Assembly: GCA_902609235.1 (NCBI GenBank)
Contig: CACLRF010000001.1
Location: 1-64,000 of the forward strand
Direction: 5' to 3'
DNA length: 64,000 nt
Source: an uncultured Pelagibacteraceae bacterium
GTDB taxonomy: Bacteria; Pseudomonadota; Alphaproteobacteria; Pelagibacterales; Pelagibacteraceae
Positions 1 to 9,705 of the stretch are shown in pieces. The notes beneath the pieces are model-generated. The model was given only the letters and a program-made list of their open reading frames with translations, was not told where the DNA came from and ran no database searches. The position numbers and the translations under genes are program-made. The stretch's first letter is position 1. Each line of letters begins with the position of its first letter.

Positions 1-2
1 AT

Positions 3-299
3 TTTAATAATGCTAAAATTGAAGCGGTCAAAGTTGGAAATCAAAGATTGATGAAACTTACTTTGCAACCTGGTTGGCAATGGTCAAAAGACATAAAGCC
101 AACAGTTGGTGGCGACAGCTGTCAAGCTACACATCTTGGTATAATTATCTCAGGTACCGTTTGTGCAAAACATAATGATGGAACTGAACTAACTTATAAA
201 GCTGGTGATGCATATTCAATACAACCAGGTCATGATGGATGGGTTGTTGGAGATAAACCAGCAGTAGTATATGAATTTCATGGAATGTGGGGTGAATAA
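3..299 (+). CDS. Cupin-domain protein, 5'-truncated by window edge
   Basis: Frame stays open upstream of the listed TTG at 48 to the window edge (FNNAKIEAVKVGNQRLMKLTLQPGW...); cupin-like GTVCAKHNDG..YKAGDAYSIQPGHDGWVVGD. Confidence 0.7.
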   Translation, partial: FNNAKIEAVKVGNQRLMKLTLQPGWQWSKDIKPTVGGDSCQATHLGIIISGTVCAKHNDGTELTYKAGDAYSIQPGHDGWVVGDKPAVVYEFHGMWGE

Positions 300-622
300 T
301 GTCTAAATTTTATGTAATTGGAAAGGCAAGTCCTGAGTTATTAAAAAAAATGCATGCTGACCCAGCTGCAGATAGAGGTGCAGTAATGAAATCTATGTGT
401 GATGGCTTAGGAGTAAAAGCTATAAGTTATGAATGGTTAAGAGGACGTTTTGATGTTCTTTTCTGCGTTGAAGGAGATTACGAAAGTGTTCTTGCTATGA
501 AAGTAACTGTTCTAAATAGTGGAATGATGTCGGATTTGATGGTTCATGAAGTATTTGATTATAACAGTGCATTTAAAAAGGCAGCTGATGTTTCAAAAAG
601 TTATAAAAAACCAGGTGAATAA
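299..622 (+). CDS. GYD-domain-like small protein
   Basis: 107-aa ORF overlapping the cupin stop (TAATG); GYD-like sequence with WLRGRFDVLFCVEGD. Confidence 0.55.
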   Translation: MSKFYVIGKASPELLKKMHADPAADRGAVMKSMCDGLGVKAISYEWLRGRFDVLFCVEGDYESVLAMKVTVLNSGMMSDLMVHEVFDYNSAFKKAADVSKSYKKPGE

Positions 623-637
623 ATAGAAAGGAATAAT

Positions 638-958
638 ATGTCTATATTAGAAAAATATAGTGCTGCAATAAAAAATAAAGATGAAGCAATGATGAATGAT
701 CTTTTGCATGATGATTTTAAATTCACAATGCATAAGTCAGGAAATGTTTTAGGCAAAGGTGATGTTATCAAATGGGCAATGAGCGGTGACATAAATCAAG
801 ATAAAGTAAGAGTTGTTTATGAAAATGACGAAGTTGGTGTTCATCATTCATTTGTTACTTTTGATGATGGAAATGTAGAGGCTGTAATGGCAGTTTATAA
901 ATATGATAATGGGAAAATTGTTAGTTTAGAAACTGGTGCTACACCTATGCCAAAATAA
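638..958 (+). CDS. SnoaL/NTF2-like protein
   Basis: 106-aa ORF with NTF2-like pattern (YSAAIKNKDEAMMNDLLHDDFKF); SD-like agaaagga upstream. Confidence 0.6.
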   Translation: MSILEKYSAAIKNKDEAMMNDLLHDDFKFTMHKSGNVLGKGDVIKWAMSGDINQDKVRVVYENDEVGVHHSFVTFDDGNVEAVMAVYKYDNGKIVSLETGATPMPK

Positions 959-1549
959 GTGAGTGAAATTGATTTTTATTTTTCGATAGGAAGCACATAT
1001 ACCTATCTATCTGTAACTAGAATACTTAATGTTGAAAAACAACATCAAGTAAAATTTAACTGGAAACCTTTTTCAGTAAGAGCGATCATGAAAGAGATGA
1101 ACAACATCCCCTTTCCAAAGGATAAAATGAATAAAGTTAATTACATGTGGAGAGATATTGAAAGAAGAGCTGAAGGTTATGGTTTTTTTGCTAAAACGCC
1201 AGTTCCCTATCCATTATCAGAATTTGATTTAGCAAACCAAATTGCAATCCTTGGTTTTCAAAAAGGTTGGGGAGAAAAATTTGTTATTCATACTTATAAA
1301 AAATGGTTTCAAGAAGGTAAAGAACCAGCCATCGAACCAAGCATCTCGGAAGTTTGCTTAGAATTAAAATTGGATAAAGATAAAATTATTACTGAAGCAA
1401 AATCATCGGATATAGAAACAAAATATAACGAAAACACAAACTCAGCTCGTGAAAATAGAATATTTGGTAGCCCATCTTTTATTGTAAAAAATGAACTCTT
1501 TTGGGGAGATGATAGAATGGAAGATGCAATTAAATGGTCTCTTAAATAA
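959..1549 (+). CDS. DsbA-family / 2-hydroxychromene-2-carboxylate isomerase-like protein
   Basis: GTG start; FYFSIGSTYTYLSVTRI N-terminus and GSPSFIVKNELFWGDDRM C-terminus typical of HCCA isomerases. Confidence 0.8.
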   Translation: MSEIDFYFSIGSTYTYLSVTRILNVEKQHQVKFNWKPFSVRAIMKEMNNIPFPKDKMNKVNYMWRDIERRAEGYGFFAKTPVPYPLSEFDLANQIAILGFQKGWGEKFVIHTYKKWFQEGKEPAIEPSISEVCLELKLDKDKIITEAKSSDIETKYNENTNSARENRIFGSPSFIVKNELFWGDDRMEDAIKWSLK

Positions 1550-1587
1550 TTCTATATATTCTCCTTAAATTCATTTAAAGTCTCGAA

Positions 1588-1923
1588 ATGAGTCTTGCAA
1601 CTTCATATTTATTTTTAGGCATCGCAGTTTTTTTGGGTGTTACCTCAAATAGTTTTGCTAAAAGTGCTGAGGGCTTTACTCTTCTTTTTCCAAGTATAAT
1701 TACAGCAATCACAATTGTATTATGTATGTACACACTTTCATTGGTAATGAAAAATATTCCAATGGGTATAACTTATGCTTCATTTGCTGGACTAACTATA
1801 ATTGCTACAGTTATAGTTGGAGTAATTAAATATAATCAAGTTCCGAATTTATATTCAATAATTGGTTTAATATTGATAGTAATCGGAGTTTTGATGGTTA
1901 ATTATCTTGGACGACTAAACTGA
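1588..1923 (+). CDS. Small multidrug resistance (SMR/EmrE-like) transporter
   Basis: 111 aa, four hydrophobic segments, GITYASFAGLTIIATVIVG. Confidence 0.8.
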   Translation: MSLATSYLFLGIAVFLGVTSNSFAKSAEGFTLLFPSIITAITIVLCMYTLSLVMKNIPMGITYASFAGLTIIATVIVGVIKYNQVPNLYSIIGLILIVIGVLMVNYLGRLN

Positions 1924-2273
1924 TATTTTTTTAAAATGTCTGGAAGCTCATGTCTTCCGTCTTCATTCAATGGTAATTCATATTCATTAACAACTGTACT
2001 AGTATCTAAAGGTGAATATAAATGAGGATACATATCTCCATTTGATGCCTGCTCCCACAATAAATGTTCAAGCTTAAAAGCATTTACTCTTAACAAGACT
2101 AGATTTTCTTTTTTGGGGTAATGTTTATTTAAAGTTTCCTCTACCTGATCCTCTTCTGAAAAGTGAATATATCCATCTTTAAGGTCTTTTTCTGAACCAC
2201 CATAAGTTCCAGATTGTTTGGCCTTTTCCCACTCATCTTTATCTATAACTTTGAAAATAAATTCTAAATTCAT
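1902..2273 (-). CDS. DUF952-like protein
   Basis: FKVIDKDEWEKAKQSGTYGGSEKDLKDGYIHFS is a DUF952-type N-terminus. Confidence 0.75.
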   Translation of the reverse strand: MNLEFIFKVIDKDEWEKAKQSGTYGGSEKDLKDGYIHFSEEDQVEETLNKHYPKKENLVLLRVNAFKLEHLLWEQASNGDMYPHLYSPLDTSTVVNEYELPLNEDGRHELPDILKKYQFSRPR

Positions 2274-2274
2274 T

Positions 2275-2838
2275 TTACCAAGAAGGGTTTGGACCTTTTA
2301 AGAATTCTAATTCTTCTTCAGTAGACTCTCTTTCTAAAATTTCATTTCTATGAGGATATCTATGAAATTGTCTGATTGCTTTTGTATGATCTTGCCAAAA
2401 TTTTTTTATTTCATTGTATCCTTCGTGCTCTCTTAAATATTTATTTAATAAGTAATATGCCATTTCATGATCGCTGATTTCCTCACTATGAATTAAAGGT
2501 AGCAACATAAAAAATCTTTGATTTACATTCATAGCTTCTAAATAACCTGAATAAACTGCATCATTTACAATCAATCTAGTTTTTTGATCTTGAGCAAAAG
2601 CTTTTTTGTCATTTCTAAACATATTTCTTGAAAACTGATCAAATAAAATTACTAACGCCAGGCAACTCATAGGATTATCTTGCCAATCATCATATTCATT
2701 TTGACAAGCAAGTTCATAATCTTTTAAAAAATTATCTTTAATTTTTTGATCAAATTTTTCATCTTTTTTAAAACGCATTTCAGAAGGAGTTTCTTTAAAC
2801 CATAAATCTAGAATTGCTTGTGCTCTTTCCGGTATCAT
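2275..2838 (-). CDS. DUF924 family protein
   Basis: ILDLWFKETP...ALVILFDQFSRNMFR...HRYPHRNEILERESTEEELEFL. Confidence 0.85.
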   Translation of the reverse strand: MIPERAQAILDLWFKETPSEMRFKKDEKFDQKIKDNFLKDYELACQNEYDDWQDNPMSCLALVILFDQFSRNMFRNDKKAFAQDQKTRLIVNDAVYSGYLEAMNVNQRFFMLLPLIHSEEISDHEMAYYLLNKYLREHEGYNEIKKFWQDHTKAIRQFHRYPHRNEILERESTEEELEFLKGPNPSW

Positions 2839-3641
2839 TCGGCTAATGGTTTTAATAATTTTAAAATCTTTTTATGATTGGCTTTATTATTTGAAATAAT
2901 AATATTACCTCCAGCTAGAGGGTTTTTGTTACCCCATGTGGTTACTATTGCTCCTGCTGCTCTCACAATTGGAATTATTGGATGAATATCCCAAATCTTA
3001 TTTGCACATTGTGCAACCATTTCAAGTCTACCTTCTGCTAATTGGCAATAAGTCAATGCATCAAAACAAGGAAATTGCATTCTCTTTATAAATTTTTTAA
3101 TTTTAGATTGTTGTTTTAAAGATAATTGATTATGAAAAGCAGCAGCCAATTTTGCATTCGTAAAATTTATTTTTGAGTTAACTTTAAGTTTTCTTTTTTT
3201 ATTATTTTCAAAAACATATGCTGAGTTTTTATTTAAGTTTAAATAATATTTCTTCATTTTTGGAAAATTAGCTAGTCCTAAAACAGGCTCTCCATTAAAA
3301 TTAAGTGAAACAAGATTGCTCCAACTAGGATTACCCACAACGTATGATCTGGTTCCATCAATTGGATCAATCACCCATGAAAACTCACTCTTTGTATTTT
3401 TATGGCCATATTCCTCACCTATAATTTGATGATTTGGGAATTTTTTTGAAATTTTAGATCTTATAAATTTTTCAAAGGCTTTATCTGATGTTGTTACAGG
3501 GTCGTAACCTTTGCCTTTCATCTTGTTGGTTATCTTGAATGGCTTATCTAACTTGGCGTAATAAAACTTGGTTAAATCTTTACCAAGTTTATTTAAAAAG
3601 CCTGCATATATTGGATATTTTTTTGTATCAAATTTTTTCAC
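2835..3641 (-). CDS. Inositol-monophosphatase superfamily (histidinol-phosphatase-like)
   Basis: GEEYG, WVIDPIDGTRSYVVG and WDIHPIIPIVRAAGAIVTTW motifs. Confidence 0.8.
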   Translation of the reverse strand: MKKFDTKKYPIYAGFLNKLGKDLTKFYYAKLDKPFKITNKMKGKGYDPVTTSDKAFEKFIRSKISKKFPNHQIIGEEYGHKNTKSEFSWVIDPIDGTRSYVVGNPSWSNLVSLNFNGEPVLGLANFPKMKKYYLNLNKNSAYVFENNKKRKLKVNSKINFTNAKLAAAFHNQLSLKQQSKIKKFIKRMQFPCFDALTYCQLAEGRLEMVAQCANKIWDIHPIIPIVRAAGAIVTTWGNKNPLAGGNIIISNNKANHKKILKLLKPLAE

Positions 3642-3708
3642 AATGAACTCTTACTATTTAATTTATGTTGATTAAAGTTAAATTTTAAATAATCCTTATC
3701 TTATAAGT

Positions 3709-4812
3709 ATGAAAATCGAGCTAATTGAAAATAAGGTATATTTTAATAATGGGTCTGAAAAAAAAGAAATTCACCCATTCTGGTTAAGAGAAAGAGTTAA
3801 TGGTGAGAAATATTTAGATAAAGGTACTCAGCAAAGACTTTTTGATCCTACCTTTTTAAGTAATGATGTTTCAATAAACAAAGTTAACATTAATGAAAAA
3901 TACTTAGAAGTTGATTTTAATGATGGTGTTAATTCAAAACTAGAAATTGATAAAATTACTTCTGAGTTTTCTAAAGAAGATATTGTAATAAAATCTATTG
4001 AAAAAATAAAATGGGACTCCTCTTTAAAAAATATTAAAAATTTTGAATTCCAAGAAGATTTTTATGAAAGTAAAGAAATGCATGATCTGCTTGTTTCATT
4101 TTACAAATATGGTTTTGTTATAGTAAAAAATATTCCAACATCTAAAAATTACATTGTTGAATTTGCAAATTCTATAGGCAGTGTTCGTAGAACAAATTTT
4201 GGTGAATATTTTGACGTAAAATCTAAACCTGATCCAAACGATCTTGCTTATACGTCATTAGCTTTGGCACCTCATACTGACAACCCTTATAGAAATCCTG
4301 TTCCATGTATTCAACTTTTACATTGTATAGAAAGTGAAGTTTCAGGAGGATTATCAACATTGGTTGATGGTTATACAGTTACTGAAGATTTAAAAGCTCA
4401 ATACCCTGAATTTTATAAAATATTAACTGAAGTAAAAGTTAGGTTTAAATTTATAGATAAAGAAGTCATTTTGGAAACAATTTCTCCTTTAATTGAACTT
4501 CATGATGATAAAAGTTTTAAGCAAGTAAGATTTAGTCCTAGACTAGACTATGTACCAATTTTAGATAAAGAAGATTTAGATATGTATTATCATGCTAGAA
4601 AAAAGCTATCTGAAATGTATAATTCAGAAAAATATAGAATAGAATTTAGACTTAAACCAAATGATCTGATGATGATGGATAATCACAGGTTACTCCATGG
4701 TAGAACAGCTTATAAAACGAAAGACGGCGAAAGATTTTTACAAGGTTGTTATATTGATTATGATAGCACCGAAGGTAAATTAAGACATTTAAAAAGAAAA
4801 TATAATTTATAA
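3709..4812 (+). CDS. Gamma-butyrobetaine/trimethyllysine dioxygenase-like (TauD superfamily)
   Basis: HPFWLRERVNGEKYLDKGTQQRLFDP N-domain; HTDNPYR and NHRLLHGR iron/2OG motifs. Confidence 0.8.
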   Translation: MKIELIENKVYFNNGSEKKEIHPFWLRERVNGEKYLDKGTQQRLFDPTFLSNDVSINKVNINEKYLEVDFNDGVNSKLEIDKITSEFSKEDIVIKSIEKIKWDSSLKNIKNFEFQEDFYESKEMHDLLVSFYKYGFVIVKNIPTSKNYIVEFANSIGSVRRTNFGEYFDVKSKPDPNDLAYTSLALAPHTDNPYRNPVPCIQLLHCIESEVSGGLSTLVDGYTVTEDLKAQYPEFYKILTEVKVRFKFIDKEVILETISPLIELHDDKSFKQVRFSPRLDYVPILDKEDLDMYYHARKKLSEMYNSEKYRIEFRLKPNDLMMMDNHRLLHGRTAYKTKDGERFLQGCYIDYDSTEGKLRHLKRKYNL

Positions 4813-5676
4813 ATTATTATTTATTTTTTTTATTTCCTTATACAAAGCGCTGTGATCATCATTATAATGACCTTGATCTACTAATGATTTAAACATCTTT
4901 TTAATTAAATTTGAAATTGGCAACTTAATTTTGAACTCATGCGCACAATTTAAAATATTGTTCATATCTTTAAGATGAGTTGAGACTTTACCTTTTGGAG
5001 AGAAGTTTTTATCTATCATTCTTTTCCCATGATTTTGGAGTATTTTTCCATCAGCAAAACCCCCCGATAATGCTTTAATAAATTTATTCGCATCAACCCC
5101 TGTTTTTTCACATAAAAAAATTGCCTCTGCTACTGCTCCAATAGTTATTCCAACAATAATTTGATTAGCAAGTTTAGCTATTTGACCACTACCAACAGGC
5201 CCAACTAATGTTGGGTTTCCTAAAACTTTCAAAATAGGAAAAATTTTATCAAAAATTTTTTTATTACCCCCGACCATTATCGCTAAACTTCCTTCTTTTG
5301 CTCCAATTGTTCCGCCAGATACTGGTGCATCTAAAAAATTAGTTTTTTTAGCTTTTAATAATTTGAAATATTTAATTGCAGTTTTAGGATTAATAGAAGA
5401 CATATCAATTACAACAGATGAAGGCTTTATTGTATTTTGGAATTCTTTGCTTCCTAAGACATTGTGAACAGCACGATCATCAGTCAACATGGTAATAATA
5501 ATATCAACGTTTTTAATAGCTCCACTTAATGAATTAAAAACTTTTGCACCATATTTTTCTAATGGTTTTGCCTTATCAATAGTTCTACTATAAACGTTTA
5601 CCTTTAATTTATTTTCAACAAGATTTTTAACCATTGGATAGCCCATTAAACCTGTGCCAATAAATGCTATTTTCAT
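4807..5676 (-). CDS. 3-hydroxyisobutyrate dehydrogenase-like NAD(P)-dependent oxidoreductase
   Basis: IGTGLMGYPMVKNL Rossmann motif; DAPVSGGTIGAKEGSLAIMVGG. Confidence 0.88.
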   Translation of the reverse strand: MKIAFIGTGLMGYPMVKNLVENKLKVNVYSRTIDKAKPLEKYGAKVFNSLSGAIKNVDIIITMLTDDRAVHNVLGSKEFQNTIKPSSVVIDMSSINPKTAIKYFKLLKAKKTNFLDAPVSGGTIGAKEGSLAIMVGGNKKIFDKIFPILKVLGNPTLVGPVGSGQIAKLANQIIVGITIGAVAEAIFLCEKTGVDANKFIKALSGGFADGKILQNHGKRMIDKNFSPKGKVSTHLKDMNNILNCAHEFKIKLPISNLIKKMFKSLVDQGHYNDDHSALYKEIKKINNNL

Positions 5677-5947
5677 TTTTTAATAAAAATTATTTTGATG
5701 ATTAATGAAAATTTAAGTTAACTGAATATCGAGAAGCTATCAAAGGCATAGGTTGTATTCAATAAATATATTTGCATAAAATGTAAATAAATTTATTGAA
5801 ATTGTATTAAATATAATTAACTTTTTTAAAGAAGGAGGTTTATGTTAATACTTTCACCACCTGATACTTAGCTGAACAATTTTAAATATCAAAAAACTTA
5901 AAAAACATAATGAATCCAATTGGATTTAAATGCCAAAGAGGCAAAAT

Positions 5948-5987
5948 AAGGGAGCTCTTTAGGTATAATCTTAAAGAGCGAACCCTT
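5948..5987 (+). other. Inverted repeat / potential RNA hairpin
   Basis: AAGGG-A-GCTCTTTA-ggtataatct-TAAAGAGC-GAA-CCCTT: 8-bp plus 5-bp stems; orientation not determined. Confidence 0.6.
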
Positions 5988-5995
5988 AAAAATAA

Positions 5996-6523
5996 TTAAT
6001 TTACAGATTTTAATATTTCTAGTGGAAGTGGAGCTTCTGGGTATTTTTTTTGACACAACTTTTCGTAGTTTTCACAAAAACTCATGATGGTTTTTTGAAC
6101 TTCTTTTTTATTTTTATTTAAAAGATCAAGCTCTTTAATTAATTCACTACAATTTTTTTCAAGTTCTTTTATTTGTTCTCCTGAAAAAAATTCTCCAGTT
6201 TCTATTTCCCAATATGTGTCCTCAAGCTCATCTTCAGTTAAACTGTTTAATTTTTTTTGTAATAATTTCATAGTCTCATCCTTGGTTTCCTTGTCTCTCA
6301 TAGGAGAATTCTTAAGTTTACCAAGACATTTATCTCTTAATCCATCAATGAAATGAAAATATGGTTTACCTTCTGAAAAATCTCTAAAGTGATTTGTGTT
6401 AAAATACCTATCTATAGCTGATTCTGTTGAAATTTTTTCTTTGCCCTTAATTATTGCGATTTGAACATAAACTTCTTGGCTAATATATTCTTCGATATGA
6501 TCTTTAACTTTTTGAGGTATCAT
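5996..6523 (-). CDS. Hypothetical protein (175 aa)
   Basis: Long ORF with charged helical composition; family not recognised. Confidence 0.6.
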   Translation of the reverse strand: MIPQKVKDHIEEYISQEVYVQIAIIKGKEKISTESAIDRYFNTNHFRDFSEGKPYFHFIDGLRDKCLGKLKNSPMRDKETKDETMKLLQKKLNSLTEDELEDTYWEIETGEFFSGEQIKELEKNCSELIKELDLLNKNKKEVQKTIMSFCENYEKLCQKKYPEAPLPLEILKSVN

Positions 6524-6536
6524 TCTTGCTTAGTTA

Positions 6537-7004
6537 CTAATGCTCTTCTCTGTACCTACTATGACAAGCCTTACAATTACTCCACATAAATTTAGTTAAT
6601 GTACCTCGAATATTATCTGCATCTTCGATTACTGATACAAGTTTTGTCATATCATTAGAGGCTTTTTGCATTAATGCATTGAAGTCATCTTTTTCATCCC
6701 AAATTGTAAGTAAAGCCTCAGTATCAAAACCCTCTTGTGTATTTTCGGGAAATAGATCTATTAAAACTTTATAATTTTCACTCATTTCTATCATAAGTTT
6801 TTTTGCTTTTTCAAAATCTCCTTTTGAAGAGAGCGCTTGAACCCTTTTAGCTGTACTATAGTTTTTACTAAACAATGCTTGTCGACTTTTAATAATTTCT
6901 TCAACTGTTAACTCAGCATTGCTAGATGAGACGAAAAATACGCTTAAAATTGAGAATAAAATTATTTTAATATATTTTTTTATATGATTAAATAAATTAT
7001 GCAT
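6537..7004 (-). CDS. Class II cytochrome c (c'/c-556-like)
   Basis: Signal-like N-terminus and C-terminal NCKACHSRYREEH heme motif. Confidence 0.85.
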   Translation of the reverse strand: MHNLFNHIKKYIKIILFSILSVFFVSSSNAELTVEEIIKSRQALFSKNYSTAKRVQALSSKGDFEKAKKLMIEMSENYKVLIDLFPENTQEGFDTEALLTIWDEKDDFNALMQKASNDMTKLVSVIEDADNIRGTLTKFMWSNCKACHSRYREEH

Positions 7005-7526
7005 GTAATTAACACCATAACAGAGTATGGAATTATCTCAAAGGTGTTACATTGGCTCAGCGTAATTATTCTTGTTATACAAATACCTTTGGGATTTTAT
7101 CTAGTTGATTTAGATTTTGGTGAACAAAGAATAACTATTGAAGATATACATGTTACGCTAGGTTTAACTGTTTTTTACATAATAATAATAAGGTTAATAA
7201 ATAATATACTTAATCCAACTCCAAAATTAGATCCAAGTATTTTTAAAGGACAAAGGTTTCTAGCAAAAATGAACCATGTTCTTTTATATATAGCAATTTT
7301 ATCAATAACAATTTCAGGAATATTAAAAAAATTATTTAATGGGGAAACGTTAACAATATTATTTAGAGAAATTCAGATTAATGAAAATTTTGATTTAGCA
7401 GATCAGTTTTATGAAATTCATATTCTTTCAAATTATACCCTTATAGCTTTAATAGTAATTCATATAACTGCTGTTATAATTCACAAACTATTTTTTGGGG
7501 AAAATTTATTAAAAAGAATTCTTTAA
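6999..7526 (+). CDS. Cytochrome b561-like membrane protein
   Basis: Four hydrophobic segments with conserved His (VLHWLSVIIL, IHVTLGLTVF, MNHVLLYIAI, IHILSNYTLIALIVIHITAV). Confidence 0.8.
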   Translation: MHVINTITEYGIISKVLHWLSVIILVIQIPLGFYLVDLDFGEQRITIEDIHVTLGLTVFYIIIIRLINNILNPTPKLDPSIFKGQRFLAKMNHVLLYIAILSITISGILKKLFNGETLTILFREIQINENFDLADQFYEIHILSNYTLIALIVIHITAVIIHKLFFGENLLKRIL

Positions 7527-7528
7527 TC

Positions 7529-7966
7529 TTAATGACAAGCAATTCCAAATTTTTTTAATCTCCAATAATTATAAGGCCAAGGAGTTAAAAAACCTACAAT
7601 CAGCATTATTGGTACTACCCACCATGTTAAAATTGCTCCTCCAGTTAAAACATAGTCAGTTAAATTCATCATGATTTCCATACTAATCATTGAAATTAAA
7701 CTCATTCCACAAGCAGTTTTGAATGCGTTAACAAAATTAAAATTTTGTGTCATTAAAATTATTGTTTCTAAAATAATACTTGTAATCAATCCGTTGATGA
7801 TTGCTAAAATCATTATTCCTAAAACTGGAAAAGGAATTTGAGTTAATTGAAAAAATAATATTGTTCCAAAGTCTCCAATCGCACAACCAAGTACACACCA
7901 AGCGGTATTTTTTGCGCTTCTTTTCCAAGTATGTCTACAAGACCAATGAAATGTAGAGGTATTCAT
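7529..7966 (-). CDS. DUF4396-like membrane protein
   Basis: HWSCRHTWKRSAKNTAWCVLGCAIGDFGTI N-terminus and hydrophobic segments. Confidence 0.7.
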   Translation of the reverse strand: MNTSTFHWSCRHTWKRSAKNTAWCVLGCAIGDFGTILFFQLTQIPFPVLGIMILAIINGLITSIILETIILMTQNFNFVNAFKTACGMSLISMISMEIMMNLTDYVLTGGAILTWWVVPIMLIVGFLTPWPYNYWRLKKFGIACH

Positions 7967-7988
7967 TATAATTTGATACTAATGATAT

Positions 7989-8672
7989 ATGATTTTTAGA
8001 CAAGTTTTCGATAATAAATCATCGACTTATACTTATTTAGTTGCATCGGCAAAAGGTCGCGAGGCAGTAATAATTGATCCAGTAATTGAGAATGTTGAAA
8101 GCTACATCAATTTACTTCAAGAATTAGATTTAAAACTAGTTAAAGTAATAGATACCCATATTCATGCTGATCATGTAACTGGTGCAGGTAAACTAAAGCA
8201 AGCAACAAATTGCTCTACACTTATGGGGGAACATACACCTGCAGATGCTGTAGAAATTAAAGTAAAAGATGATGAAATAATTACAATTGATCAAATAAAA
8301 ATCAAAGCAATGTATACGCCTGGTCATACTTCTGACAGTTACAGTTTTTTGATGGATAATTATTTGTTTTCTGGAGACACTCTTTTAATTAATGGTACAG
8401 GCAGAACCGATTTTCAAAATGGAAATTCAAAAGATGCTTATAACTCAATATTTAACAAATTGTTAAAATTACCTGAAGATACCCTATTATATCCAGGGCA
8501 TGATTATAACGGTAAAGAGTTCAGTACAATTGGTAATGAAAGAAAATTTAATCCAAGACTACAGGTTAAAAATGTTGATGAGTATGTAGAACTTATGTCT
8601 AACCTAAATTTAGCAAAACCAAAATTAATTGATATCAACGTAAATAGAAATATAAAATTAGGTGTAAGTTAA
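7989..8672 (+). CDS. MBL-fold hydrolase, persulfide dioxygenase (ETHE1)-like
   Basis: DTHIHADHVTGAGKL, TPGHTSDSYSF, SGDTLLINGTGRTDFQNG, YPGHDY. Confidence 0.85.
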   Translation: MIFRQVFDNKSSTYTYLVASAKGREAVIIDPVIENVESYINLLQELDLKLVKVIDTHIHADHVTGAGKLKQATNCSTLMGEHTPADAVEIKVKDDEIITIDQIKIKAMYTPGHTSDSYSFLMDNYLFSGDTLLINGTGRTDFQNGNSKDAYNSIFNKLLKLPEDTLLYPGHDYNGKEFSTIGNERKFNPRLQVKNVDEYVELMSNLNLAKPKLIDINVNRNIKLGVS

Positions 8673-8712
8673 AATACTTATTTTTATTAATTTATTAATA
8701 TGGTAAATAAAT

Positions 8713-9705
8713 TTGATGGAACTACAAGATAAATTTGGTAGAAAATTTCCTTACATAAGACTTTCAATCACAGATGTGTGTAATTATAAGTGCACATACT
8801 GCTTGCCACAAGGATATAAGAAAACCCCAGGAGACAATAGAAGTTTTATGAGTGCAAAAGAAATATCAAAACTAACAAAAGCTCTTTCAGAATTAGGTGT
8901 ATGTAAAATAAGACTAACCGGTGGAGAACCAACTGTTAGAAAAGACTTTTTTGATATTCTTAAAGATATGAAGCAAAATTCAAAAATTGAAAAAGTAACA
9001 ATGACTACAAACGGTTACCGATTAGATAAAATTGCAAAACAATTACATAATTCAGGATTAGATGGTATTAATATCAGTATCGATAGTTTAGAGAGAGAAA
9101 CTTTTAAAAATCTTACTGGTCATGATCGACTTCCTGAAATTTTAACTGGAATAAAAATTCTTCAAGATTTAAATTTTAAGAGCATTAAAGTAAATGCTGT
9201 TTTGCTAAAAGGGGTTAATGATACAGATAAAGATTTTGATATATTTTCAAATTTTATAAAAGATAACAAAATTGATTTTAGGTTCATTGAACTGATGGAA
9301 ACTGGGGATAATAGGGAGTATTTTAAAAAAAACCATGTACAAGCTAAAAAATTTAAAGAATATCTAAATAAAAATAATTGGCTATATCAGACTTATGGAA
9401 AAAATGCTGGTCCATCATTGAATTATATACATCCAGATTTTGAGGGTAAATTTGGTGTAATTGCTCCTTACTCAAAAGATTTTTGCAAAACATGTAACAG
9501 ACTAAGGATAACGGCACGTGGTGATTTAAGATTATGTTTATTTGGAAACACTGGAACAAGTATTAGACATTTGTTGCAAAATGATAATCAAAAAAAAGAA
9601 TTAGTAGACCTTATAATTTCACAATTACATCATAAAAAAGCATCTCATCACTTAGAGATAGGAGATACTGGAATTACTCCTAATTTATCAAGCACAGGAG
9701 GATAA
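8713..9705 (+). CDS. moaA: GTP 3',8-cyclase MoaA
   Basis: CNYKCTYCLP radical-SAM motif; C-terminal FCKTCNRLRITARGDLRLCLFG; moaC follows. Confidence 0.95.
   Translation: MMELQDKFGRKFPYIRLSITDVCNYKCTYCLPQGYKKTPGDNRSFMSAKEISKLTKALSELGVCKIRLTGGEPTVRKDFFDILKDMKQNSKIEKVTMTTNGYRLDKIAKQLHNSGLDGINISIDSLERETFKNLTGHDRLPEILTGIKILQDLNFKSIKVNAVLLKGVNDTDKDFDIFSNFIKDNKIDFRFIELMETGDNREYFKKNHVQAKKFKEYLNKNNWLYQTYGKNAGPSLNYIHPDFEGKFGVIAPYSKDFCKTCNRLRITARGDLRLCLFGNTGTSIRHLLQNDNQKKELVDLIISQLHHKKASHHLEIGDTGITPNLSSTGG

Noticed and set aside
7737-7928. Minus-strand 63-aa ORF inside the DUF4396-like gene
   Set aside because: Same strand but alternate frame within a convincing coding sequence; low-complexity Asn/Phe-rich translation, typical of an AT-rich shadow ORF.
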